A stretch of 64,000 nucleotides of DNA. Origin: Hymenobacter taeanensis. Lineage in GTDB: Bacteria > Bacteroidota > Bacteroidia > Cytophagales > Hymenobacteraceae. A model generated the notes under the pieces. The model worked only from the letters and a program-made list of their open reading frames with translations, was not told the origin of the DNA and did not search any database. The stretch covers positions 3,503,001 to 3,567,000 of the forward strand of contig NZ_CP053538.1 in the NCBI RefSeq assembly GCF_013137895.1. Reading direction: 5' to 3'. A program made the position numbers and the translations under genes. This document shows, piece by piece, positions 9,304-17,582 of the stretch (position 1 is its first letter; every line of letters begins with the position of its first letter).

Positions 9304-12210
9304 ATGAGAGCACTTCGACTTTTCCTGAGTCTGGTGGCTTTTCTAGCTGCAATGCCCGTTTTGCACGCTCAGATAGTTACCACTCAGCCCACCATCTTTA
9401 AAGATACCGATGCGGTAACGCTGATCTACGACGCTAACCAGGGCAATAAGGCATTAGCCGGTTACACCGGCAATGTTTACATCTGGACGGGTGTTATCAC
9501 CAACCAAAGCACTTCCAACACCGATTGGAAGCACGTGAAGGGCACGAGTTTCAGTGCACCTATCCCCGAGGAGAAAATGACTCCCCTGGGCAATAACAAG
9601 TACAGTATCACCTTCACGCCCCGCACGTACTACCCCGGTCTCACCAGCTCAGAAACCATCCTGAAGCTGGCCATGGTGTTCCGCGGAGATGGGGGCAAAC
9701 CCGAAGGCAAAGGCGACGGCAACTCCGATATTCTGGTTGATGTAGCCCAGAACACCTTTGACCTGCGTTTCACGAATCCCGCTGGTGTTGGCCCGTTCCT
9801 GTTTGCCCTCAACACGCCAACTCCCGTGAGCGGCACCACCGCCGTGGCTGCTGACTTGGCGTTGTTCCTCAATGGTACCAAAGTAGCTGAGCAGGCCAAT
9901 GCCACCAGTATTACGGCCAACGTAACCCTTACCCAGGCTGGTAACAACACGCTGCGCCTTACGGCTACAAAAGGTGCCACCACTGAGGCCACCGAAGTAG
10001 TGGTACAGTCGCGCTCCGCCGTAACGCTGGCTGCTTTGCCCGCTGGCGCCAAGAAAGATGGCGTAACCTATCTGAACGGCGGCACCTCGGCTATCATCAG
10101 CCTGACTGCCCCTAACAAGCAGTTTGTGCACGTTATCGGGGAGTTTAACAACTGGACGGCCAACGACGCTTCGTATATGAAGCGCACCCCCAATGCTTCC
10201 GGCATGGCCGATAACAGCGTGGATGGCCGCTGGTGGGTGCAGATTGATGGCCTCACCCCCGGACAGGAATATGCCTATCAGTTTCTGATTGATGGTGGCC
10301 TACGCGTAGCTGACCCTTTCTCGGAAAAGATCCTGACTCCCACCGACGATGCGTATATCAATGCCTCCGGCTACACGGTGTATCCGGGCCTGAAGGCGTA
10401 CCCCGCTGCTGGTGCCAACGGCAACGTATCGGTACTGCAGAGCAATGCCCCCGGCTACACGTTCCAGGCTACCAATTTCCAGCGCCCCAAGCGCGAGGAT
10501 ATGGTAGTGTATGAGCTGCTACCCCGCGACTTTATTGCCCGCCACGACTACAAGACCCTGATCGATACCCTGGCCTACATGCAGCGCCTGGGCGTAAACG
10601 TGATTGAGCTGATGCCGGTGAACGAGTTCGAAGGCAACGAAAGCTGGGGTTACAACGTGTCGTTCTACTTCGCTCCCGACAAGTATTACGGCCCCAAAAA
10701 TGAGTTGAAGCGCTTCATTGACGAGTGCCACAAGCGCGGTATTGCGGTAGTTTTGGACATGGTGCTCAACCAGTCGTTTGGCCAAAGCCCCATGGTGCAG
10801 ATGTACTTCAACAACGGCAAACCTTCCAACAACCCCTGGTTTAACGCCGATGCCACGCACCCCTTCAACGTAGGCTACGACTTCAACCATGAAAGCGCCT
10901 TTACTCGCTATTTCAGCAAGCGTGTAATGGAGTTCTGGATCAAGGAGTACAACATCGACGGCTACCGCTTCGACCTCAGCAAAGGCTTTACGCAGAAGGT
11001 AACTACCGATGCTGGCGCATGGTCACAGTATGATCAGTCGCGCGTGAACATCTGGAAAGATTACCACGATTTCCTGGTAAGTGTAGACCCCAACGTATAT
11101 CCTATTCTGGAGCATTTGGGTAGCAACGACGAGGAAAAGGTGTTGTCTGACATGGGCCTGATGTTGTGGGGCGTAATGACGCATAACTACAACGAAGCCA
11201 CCATGGGCTACATCAATGACTCTAACTTTAGCTATGGTTACTATGGCAGTACTGCCCAGGGTGGCCGCGGCTGGAGCCAGCCAAACCTGGTAACCTATAT
11301 GGAAAGCCACGACGAGGAGCGCCTGATGTACAAGAATCTCACGTTCGGTAATTCCTCCGGCTCTTACAGCGTGAAAAACCTGCCCACGGCTTTAGCTCGT
11401 CAGGAAATGGCCGCTGCGTTCTTCTTCCCCGTGCCCGGCCCGAAAATGATCTGGCAATTCGGTGAGCTTGGATATGACAAGTCGATCTTCTCCTGCCCCG
11501 ATGGCACTATTCCGCAGCCTTACGCCAACAATGGCGACTGCAAGTTGGCCAACAAGCCAGCTCTGTGGAACTACTACCAAGACCCCAACCGCCGTCACCT
11601 CTATGATGTGTACCGGAGCCTGATTGCCCTGAAAGTACAAGAGCCGGTGTTTGAAAACCCAGCGAGCTTCACGCAAAACCTGAGCGGTGCCGTAAAAACT
11701 ATGCAGATTACGGACCCCCGCCTGAACGTTACCATTGTGGGTAACTTCGATGTGCAGAGTGCTACCGTAGTTCCCAACTTCCAGTCGGCGGGCACGTGGT
11801 ATAACTACCTGACCGGTGAAGCTCTGGTGGTAACCAACCCTGCTGCTCCGCTCACGTTGGCTCCCGGTCAGTATGCCGTCTATACTTCCCGCAAAATCTC
11901 GGTGCCCAAGGGCACGGTACTGGCCAGCAAGAGCCAGCGTGATGCCGCCGCTCTGCAACTGGTGGCTCTGCCAAACCCTGCGGGTAGCACGGCCACGTTG
12001 CGCTATGAGCTAGGCCAGTCGGCGCCCGTTAGCGTTACGGTTACCAACCTGCTTGGTGCCACCGTACACGCAGTAAACGTTTCTGGTCGCCAGGCTGCTG
12101 GTGCACATGAGCTTCAGCTGCCCGTGCAAAACCTTGCTAATGGGGTGTACATCGTGCGCCTCACCACGGGTGCGCAGCAGCAGAGCGTACGTTTGCTGGT
12201 GCAGCACTAA
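9304..12210 (+). CDS. Secreted GH13 alpha-amylase with T9SS sorting domain
   Basis: 968 residues from the ATG at 9304, chosen because it begins a clean signal peptide (MRALRLFLSLVAFLAAMPVLHAQ); an in-frame extension to 9178 has no such feature. The first 400 residues hold beta-sandwich modules, including a CBM48/E-set-like one with FVHVIGEFNNWTANDASYM. The GH13 barrel follows: DMVLNQ near 485, nucleophile D557 in GYRFDLSKG, acid/base E603 in ILEHLG, D670 in YMESHDEER. The last ~75 residues (LPNPAGSTATLRYELG... to ...SVRLLVQH) form a type A sorting domain for the type IX secretion system, so the enzyme is exported and probably anchored outside. It should cut alpha-1,4 glucans, feeding the SusCDE system at 14.8-20.6 kb. 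Confidence 0.93.
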   Translation: MRALRLFLSLVAFLAAMPVLHAQIVTTQPTIFKDTDAVTLIYDANQGNKALAGYTGNVYIWTGVITNQSTSNTDWKHVKGTSFSAPIPEEKMTPLGNNKYSITFTPRTYYPGLTSSETILKLAMVFRGDGGKPEGKGDGNSDILVDVAQNTFDLRFTNPAGVGPFLFALNTPTPVSGTTAVAADLALFLNGTKVAEQANATSITANVTLTQAGNNTLRLTATKGATTEATEVVVQSRSAVTLAALPAGAKKDGVTYLNGGTSAIISLTAPNKQFVHVIGEFNNWTANDASYMKRTPNASGMADNSVDGRWWVQIDGLTPGQEYAYQFLIDGGLRVADPFSEKILTPTDDAYINASGYTVYPGLKAYPAAGANGNVSVLQSNAPGYTFQATNFQRPKREDMVVYELLPRDFIARHDYKTLIDTLAYMQRLGVNVIELMPVNEFEGNESWGYNVSFYFAPDKYYGPKNELKRFIDECHKRGIAVVLDMVLNQSFGQSPMVQMYFNNGKPSNNPWFNADATHPFNVGYDFNHESAFTRYFSKRVMEFWIKEYNIDGYRFDLSKGFTQKVTTDAGAWSQYDQSRVNIWKDYHDFLVSVDPNVYPILEHLGSNDEEKVLSDMGLMLWGVMTHNYNEATMGYINDSNFSYGYYGSTAQGGRGWSQPNLVTYMESHDEERLMYKNLTFGNSSGSYSVKNLPTALARQEMAAAFFFPVPGPKMIWQFGELGYDKSIFSCPDGTIPQPYANNGDCKLANKPALWNYYQDPNRRHLYDVYRSLIALKVQEPVFENPASFTQNLSGAVKTMQITDPRLNVTIVGNFDVQSATVVPNFQSAGTWYNYLTGEALVVTNPAAPLTLAPGQYAVYTSRKISVPKGTVLASKSQRDAAALQLVALPNPAGSTATLRYELGQSAPVSVTVTNLLGATVHAVNVSGRQAAGAHELQLPVQNLANGVYIVRLTTGAQQQSVRLLVQH

Positions 12211-12239
12211 GCTGATCAACGCACTGGCCTAGGCCACTA

Positions 12240-12275
12240 AAAAAGCCCGCTCTCCATGGAGAGCGGGCTTTTTTG
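12240..12275. terminator. Bidirectional terminator, perfect palindrome
   Basis: A 36-base perfect palindrome centred on CCATGG, with GCCCGCTCTCCA and its complement flanked by A6 and T6. It serves the convergent amylase and kinase genes. Confidence 0.88.
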
Positions 12276-12291
12276 CTATTAGAAGTGTTCT

Positions 12292-13143
12292 CTATTTGAT
12301 TAGAGCTTCTTCATGAAAGGTTACCAGATCATCAATAGGGGAGCGGATGATTTTACCCACTTCCATACCGTTGTCGCGGGCTACCTGCGAGAGGGCATCC
12401 CGGAAGTTGTAGCCTACTGAGCCAATGCAGTTAAAGGTATAGTCCTGATAGCGGGGGTAGTGGCGCACAATGTTCGCGAAGAACGTTTCAAACCCCTGCA
12501 GCACAATCTCGCGGCAGTAGCTGATGTTGTTGTGGTCGTAGGTGAACTTGGCGAAGCTGGCCAGGAACCGATTAGGCAAGGGCTGGTTGTAAAGGCGGTC
12601 CAGAATATCCTCACGGGTAAGGTTAAACTCCTCCCGGAAAATCTCCTGTAAGCCATCGGGCAGCAGGCCGCGCAGGTAGTCGCGCAGCAGGCGCTTACCA
12701 ATGAAGGAGCCGCTGCCTTCATCGCCCAGGAAGTAGCCCAACGAATCTACGTTGTAGGTGATTTTGTTGCCGTCGTAGAGGCAGGAGTTGGTGCCCGTAC
12801 CTAAAATAGCAGCAAAGCCCGGCTTGCGGCCCAAAAGTGCCCGTGCCGAGGCCAGTAGGTCGTGGTCGACGATTACCTTGGCCTGCGGGAAAATCTGCCG
12901 CATGGCTTTGGCAATGATTTCAGCCTTTTTCTCCGACGATACGCCGGCGCCATAATAGAAAACCTCGCTTACCTTCTGGCGGGGCAGCGTTTCGGGCAGG
13001 TTCTTATCCAGCGAGGCAACTACGGCCGCCGTGCTTATAAAATCGGGGTTGTACCCCTCGGTGTTAAAATACACGCGGTTACCAGTTTCATCAAGCTGGC
13101 ACCAGCTGCTCTTCGTAGAGCCACCGTCGGCAATAAGAATCAT
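12292..13143 (-). CDS. N-acetylglucosamine kinase-like BadF/BadG family ATPase
   Basis: 283 residues from the ATG at 13143, which begins directly at the phosphate-1 motif (MILIADGGSTKSSW); a 9-residue upstream extension is possible but adds nothing. The ASKHA fold is visible: DGGSTKS, then GTGTNSCLYDG (phosphate 2 region) near 108-118, GDEGSGSFIGKRLL near 133-146, and a C-terminal adenosine motif around GSVGYNFRDAL. Related Bacteroidota proteins phosphorylate GlcNAc or other amino sugars. Its place inside an alpha-glucan locus suggests sugar phosphorylation after uptake, but the substrate is not shown by sequence. Lies convergent to the amylase gene and divergent from the CBM9-like gene. Confidence 0.82.
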   Translation of the reverse strand: MILIADGGSTKSSWCQLDETGNRVYFNTEGYNPDFISTAAVVASLDKNLPETLPRQKVSEVFYYGAGVSSEKKAEIIAKAMRQIFPQAKVIVDHDLLASARALLGRKPGFAAILGTGTNSCLYDGNKITYNVDSLGYFLGDEGSGSFIGKRLLRDYLRGLLPDGLQEIFREEFNLTREDILDRLYNQPLPNRFLASFAKFTYDHNNISYCREIVLQGFETFFANIVRHYPRYQDYTFNCIGSVGYNFRDALSQVARDNGMEVGKIIRSPIDDLVTFHEEALIK

Positions 13144-13460
13144 ATCAATCAGAAAGGTGAGAAAAACCATTTAGCCGCATATTCCAGCGGGCCGGAATCA
13201 AAGTACGAGTATAAAGGACGAAACACGGAAAAGATTTCGGCAGTTAAAAATGCTGAATTGACGAACATAAGTCCTCTACTGCTATTTGCTTAAGTAGCAC
13301 GTACCGTGCCCTCCTCCCGATATAGTATAAATGTAGCACTAGGCCTACATCTAAATTCCAGCTCAGGAAGTATAAGTCTACAATACCGTTGACTGCGCTT
13401 TGTCTTACCGGAATACCGGCTTGTTTTCCTTCTATTATCCCACCACGCACTCTTTCCCAC

Positions 13461-14678
13461 ATGAGAAAATTCCCTACTCTGGTTCTCTCCGGCGCCCTAA
13501 CGCTGGCAGCCCTGACCTCCCACGCGCAAATAGCTGTTGATGGGGTGCTGAGCGCCTCTGAAATCAGTGCCACTAATTACCAGCTTGTAAGCCGCTACAC
13601 CGGGCCTCATGGGTTTGGCGATGCAGGCCTGCTAAGCCTGTATGCTACCGCCGATGCCAACAAAATCTACTTCTTTTTGGCCGGTACCCTGGAAAGCACT
13701 TCCAGCGGCATCAATAACTCTTTTCAGCTGTTTATTGACCGGCCCGGTATTGATGGTGCCAGCACTACGGCAGCCCTGCCCGTAGGTGGAAGTGCCGCTA
13801 CTTCCTTTCAGAAGATGAACGCCAAGCTTGACTTGCCCGCCGATCTGGGGTTGGCAATCAAAGGCAACGGTACGGCTGGGCAGCTCATTCCGCAAGCTAT
13901 TATTTATACTTCCGCCACGAATGCCACGGATAAAAACCTTGGCTCAGCTACCCTCAATGCCACTACCGGCACTGCCCTAACTATTGGTGCGGCCGATGCT
14001 TCCGGCGCTTTCGCCCCATTAGCTGGAGCGCGCATGGCTTATCGGAATTCTTCGGATGGTAAGCTATCATCCAATCCGGGCAACGCAACGGGCGCGGCGG
14101 GCTCCTACGGTTGGGAGATTGAATTAGATCGGACTGCGATGGGTATTTCGGCTGTGGGGGGCACACTTCGCGTTTTTGCGGTGCAAAACAACGTCGATGG
14201 CGGCTACATATCGAGCGATTTTTTGCCGCAGAACACTGGGCCTATTCCTGCTAACTCCGGGTACCCACAAAACGGGGCAGGCGCCCCCAACTTGGGCGGA
14301 CCTAATAACACCCCACCCAATGCCGTAGACTTTTCCAACATACCCGGTACGCAAGCGGCCTCAGTAATAGTTGGTGCAACCGGCGTAACCGTGCTAGGCA
14401 CTAAAAGAGCCGCCGAGCAGTCAGTAGCTATGAGCGCGTACCCCAATCCGGCTTCTGATGATATGAGCGTTAGCTACGCCGTAACTACCCAAAACCAAGC
14501 GGTAAACATCACCTTGGTAGACCTGATGGGGCGACACGTGCAAACCATCCTCGACACGCAAAAATCCATCGGGCAGTACCGGGCTGAAATAAAGCGTGGG
14601 AATCTCGCGGCAGGTACGTATACGGTGCGGGTACAGGTTGGGGATAATGTAGCTGCCCGCCAAATAAGCTTTAAGTAA
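13461..14678 (+). CDS. Secreted protein with CBM9-like region and T9SS sorting domain
   Basis: 405 residues from ATG 13461, the first codon of a clean signal peptide (MRKFPTLVLSGALTLAALTSHAQ). Residues about 24-270 (IAVDGVLSASE..., LYATADANKIYFFLAG, FQLFIDRP, YGWEIELDRTAMG) have the pattern of carbohydrate-binding CBM9/DOMON-like beta-sandwiches; the assignment is by motif feel, not search. A Gly/Asn/Pro-rich stretch follows, then a type A sorting domain at the C-terminus (AYPNPASDDMSVSYAV... to ...AARQISFK). No catalytic motif is visible. Lying between the amylase and the SusE-D-C genes, it may bind glucan at the cell surface. Confidence 0.75.
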   Translation: MRKFPTLVLSGALTLAALTSHAQIAVDGVLSASEISATNYQLVSRYTGPHGFGDAGLLSLYATADANKIYFFLAGTLESTSSGINNSFQLFIDRPGIDGASTTAALPVGGSAATSFQKMNAKLDLPADLGLAIKGNGTAGQLIPQAIIYTSATNATDKNLGSATLNATTGTALTIGAADASGAFAPLAGARMAYRNSSDGKLSSNPGNATGAAGSYGWEIELDRTAMGISAVGGTLRVFAVQNNVDGGYISSDFLPQNTGPIPANSGYPQNGAGAPNLGGPNNTPPNAVDFSNIPGTQAASVIVGATGVTVLGTKRAAEQSVAMSAYPNPASDDMSVSYAVTTQNQAVNITLVDLMGRHVQTILDTQKSIGQYRAEIKRGNLAAGTYTVRVQVGDNVAARQISFK

Positions 14679-14695
14679 TCTCTCTCTGGCATGTT

Positions 14696-14754
14696 ACCCC
14701 CAGTAAAACAACAAGGGCCGCTTAGTAAGCGGCCCTTGTTGTTTTACTGGGGGT
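14696..14754. terminator. Very long bidirectional terminator hairpin
   Basis: 29 consecutive base pairs around a single central base (14725), from 14696 to 14754: GGGCCGCTTA and its complement at the core, flanked by AACAACAA/TTGTTGTT and further pairs. It stops the convergent CBM9-like and SusE genes. An ordinary terminator needs far less. Confidence 0.85.
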
Positions 14755-14758
14755 GTTG

Positions 14759-15802
14759 CTATTTCTCGATTGAATAGCTGTAGTTACCAGCGCCCTGGCT
14801 CAAGTCAAGCGTAACAGTGTAGGTGCCGGCAGCGGCAACCTTAATGTTTTCTCCACCATAATCAGGAATGTTGTCTACGGGCTTGTTGTCACCGAAGTCA
14901 ATATCCCAAGCGTTGTTAGCACGGAATTTCAACTCATCGGCCTTAAGCGGCAAGGTAACCTTCCAAACCTTTTTCACGGGGTCATAAACCATGGGGGTTT
15001 CCTTGTCCCAGCCACCAGGAGTAGCAGCACCAATTACAGCCCAGGTAGTTTTGGTTGCCATGTACTTCAGGGTGTTCAGATCAACCCGGAAACGGTAGTA
15101 GCCAGCACCGGCAATAGTGATGTCGCCACCTTTAGCCTTCAGCGTGCCAGCAGGGCCTGCTGCGTCAACGCCATAATCATTATCCCAGTTAGGAGCCGGG
15201 GTAAACTTGAAGGAGGTTGAGGCATCTGGGAAGTATACAAAGCCCTCGTAGTTCTTGTCGCTATTAACCGATGCCAGGAAGGGAGCCTTATCAGGTGCCC
15301 AGCCCTGGTGGCTGCCCGGAACGTAAATAGAAGGGTACTGAATAAATACCTTGTACGGAGTGCCGGTGAAGGTAGAAACCGCTGAAACCAGTGGGGTTGA
15401 GGCGCCACCTACGCTTGCTTTCACGCGGGAATCAATAGCGCCTGCAGTACCTGGAGACACTTTCAAACGCAACAGAATGCCGTTCAATTCGGCTACCGTC
15501 AGGTTCTGCGAAGTAGAGTTACCCGCTTCAATTTCAACCGGAGCGCTAAAATCGCCGCCCTTCTTATCGAACTGCAAGGTGTATTTTACGGCAGCCTGGA
15601 AGCCAAAATCAACGGGAGTCCAGGTGTAGGTAACTGCTTTGGCAGAAGCATTATCCTGGAGCAGTACTGCCGAATTAGTGGAGGAAGTTACGGCCAGCGA
15701 AGTGCCTGGCTGCATCACCACACGGTCTTCGTCTTTCTCGCATGAAGCAAGAAACAGAGTGGCAGCTAAGCCTAGCCCTGCAAGTTTGGTAAAGTGGTTC
15801 AT
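14759..15802 (-). CDS. SusE-like outer-membrane starch-binding lipoprotein
   Basis: 347 residues from the ATG at 15802, selected because it starts a lipoprotein signal peptide (MNHFTKLAGLGLAATLFLASC, Cys21). The N-terminal SusE domain (AVTSSTNSAVLLQDNASAKAV, WTPVDFGFQAAVKYTLQFDKKGG) is followed by two starch-binding-like modules starting near PSIYVPGSHQGW and TTWAVIGAATPGGW, each with the conserved Gly-Trp pair. SusE proteins sit on the cell surface, hold glucan chains and set the size of products passed to SusCD. It is the third gene of the minus-strand susCDE unit, 89 bases after susD. Confidence 0.88.
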   Translation of the reverse strand: MNHFTKLAGLGLAATLFLASCEKDEDRVVMQPGTSLAVTSSTNSAVLLQDNASAKAVTYTWTPVDFGFQAAVKYTLQFDKKGGDFSAPVEIEAGNSTSQNLTVAELNGILLRLKVSPGTAGAIDSRVKASVGGASTPLVSAVSTFTGTPYKVFIQYPSIYVPGSHQGWAPDKAPFLASVNSDKNYEGFVYFPDASTSFKFTPAPNWDNDYGVDAAGPAGTLKAKGGDITIAGAGYYRFRVDLNTLKYMATKTTWAVIGAATPGGWDKETPMVYDPVKKVWKVTLPLKADELKFRANNAWDIDFGDNKPVDNIPDYGGENIKVAAAGTYTVTLDLSQGAGNYSYSIEK

Positions 15803-15891
15803 GAGATGCGATGTAAGTGGGAATTGGTGTGTGAATTTTTCGGACAAACCGGGAACCTGCTTCAACAGGTTCCCGATCTTCCAAGAATTCA

Positions 15892-17571
15892 TTAGTAACC
15901 AGTGTTCTGTTTCAGGTTCTGATTCACTGACAAGTCAGAAGCTGGAATTGGGTAAAGGGTACGGAACGCCTCTACTGCCCGACCGTTAGGTACGCCGCCT
16001 TTGAAAGGCCACAGGTAGGAGCCTTCCACAAACTTGTTAAAACGGATCAGGTCCGTGCGGCGGTAAGCTTCCCAATACAACTCACGGCCCCGCTCATCCA
16101 GAATAAACTGGAGGTTGTTGGCCGCAACCTGAGCATCCGTAACAGCGCTACCAGCCTGATTATTGAAAGCCCGAGCCCGAATCTGGTTGATATAGCTCAG
16201 CGCCAGGGTACGGTCGCCGGCACCTCCACGGTACACCGCTTCAGCATAGGTAAGCATTACCTCTGCCAAGCGAATCATGGGGAAGTCAACGCCGGAGAAA
16301 TTCTGAGAACCACCTTGGGCTACTCCTGCCGAGTTTACGTTCCGGAATTTGATGACGCCAAAGCCTTCCTCGAAATTGTAGAGGTCTTTAATTTCTAGAG
16401 GACGGGCGCTGTTATCGGTTTTCTTGGTCCAGAAACGGCCACGGGTGTCGCGGGCGGTGTCAGACACTACGCCGCCGCCGGGGCTTTGGAACAGGTTGAA
16501 GAAGCTGCTCGTGGTGCGGATACCCCCCCAGCCTGTAGACTGGCCTACCCGAGCCTGCCAAGAAGAGTTGGAGCCCGTGGCGCCGTTTACCAGGAAGGTT
16601 GAGCCGCCGTAGCTCTGCGTGCTGTTCACATCAAAGGCAATAGGCCAAATGATTTCATTACGCGCCGGAGCCGTGTTGTTATCAGCCAGGAAAAGACGGC
16701 CATAAGCTGATGCTACGTTGCCAGCAGGCGTAGTAGCCAGGGTATAGCCAGCATCAATTACCTTTTTAGCTTGCGCAGCCGCGTCGGTGTAGCGGGCCGT
16801 ACCGGTGTAAACTTGCGCGTTCAGGTACAAGCGAGCGAGCATAGCCCAGGCAGCAGCTTTGTCTACGCGGGCGTACTCGTTGGCGCGGGGCTCGGCAAAG
16901 TCAGGGTCAGCAGCTAGAGCAGTCAGCTCTTTCTCAACGTACTCAAAGTACTGCTGGCGAGTGTAATACTGGGGCTTAGCAAAGCCAACGGCATCGTTTT
17001 CCGTCACGAATGGGCCGTTGCCAAATAGGTCCATGGCGTGCATGTAGGCCACTGCGCGCAGGAAACGAGCCTCGGCCCGGAAACGCTTAACCGACGTAGC
17101 ATCAGCGCCTGGCAGGCGTGAGGAAATCTTATCGTCCGATGACTCGCGAATGAATTCGTTGCAGGCTGCAATTTCAAAGAAGATGCGGCTATACAAGCCC
17201 CGGATGAGCGGGTTGCTCGAATCCCAGTTCATGTTGTGCCAGTCCCGAATACCTAGGTCATTCCACACAATAGTGGCTTCGTCGGTAGAAAGCTCCTGTG
17301 CACTCCAATACTGACGAAGATAGTCAGAGGTGCCTTCATCAATACCGCCAATATCGCCGGCACCGGCAGGGCCCTGCTGGCCCGTTAGGGCAAAGCCGCC
17401 GTACAGTTTGGCCAGCACCTGACGGTAACCGTTCAGGTCTACGTATACCTTATCAGGAGTCAGCTCGTACTTGGGGGTTTGATCTAGGTCCTTGGTGCAG
17501 GAGGTGCTGCCCGCAGCCAGTGATAAACCAGTCGCCACAACGACCAGTCCACGGATTACATGTTTATTCAT
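15892..17571 (-). CDS. susD: SusD/RagB nutrient-binding outer-membrane lipoprotein
   Basis: 559 residues, signal peptide with Cys25 (AAGSTSC). The sequence has the SusD pattern: FEIAACNEFIRES, RFRAEARFLRAVAYMHAMDLFGNGPFVTE near 165-195 (TPR-like helices), and the C-terminal IRLAEVMLTYAEAVYRGG...INQIRARA and ERGRELYWEAYRRTDLIRF. It is the surface lid of the SusCD pedal-bin importer and binds oligosaccharide for passage through SusC. It begins 11 bases after the susC stop, so the two are cotranscribed. The alpha-glucan substrate is inferred from SusE and the nearby amylase. Confidence 0.95.
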   Translation of the reverse strand: MNKHVIRGLVVVATGLSLAAGSTSCTKDLDQTPKYELTPDKVYVDLNGYRQVLAKLYGGFALTGQQGPAGAGDIGGIDEGTSDYLRQYWSAQELSTDEATIVWNDLGIRDWHNMNWDSSNPLIRGLYSRIFFEIAACNEFIRESSDDKISSRLPGADATSVKRFRAEARFLRAVAYMHAMDLFGNGPFVTENDAVGFAKPQYYTRQQYFEYVEKELTALAADPDFAEPRANEYARVDKAAAWAMLARLYLNAQVYTGTARYTDAAAQAKKVIDAGYTLATTPAGNVASAYGRLFLADNNTAPARNEIIWPIAFDVNSTQSYGGSTFLVNGATGSNSSWQARVGQSTGWGGIRTTSSFFNLFQSPGGGVVSDTARDTRGRFWTKKTDNSARPLEIKDLYNFEEGFGVIKFRNVNSAGVAQGGSQNFSGVDFPMIRLAEVMLTYAEAVYRGGAGDRTLALSYINQIRARAFNNQAGSAVTDAQVAANNLQFILDERGRELYWEAYRRTDLIRFNKFVEGSYLWPFKGGVPNGRAVEAFRTLYPIPASDLSVNQNLKQNTGY

Positions 17572-17582
17572 GGGTGGGAATA

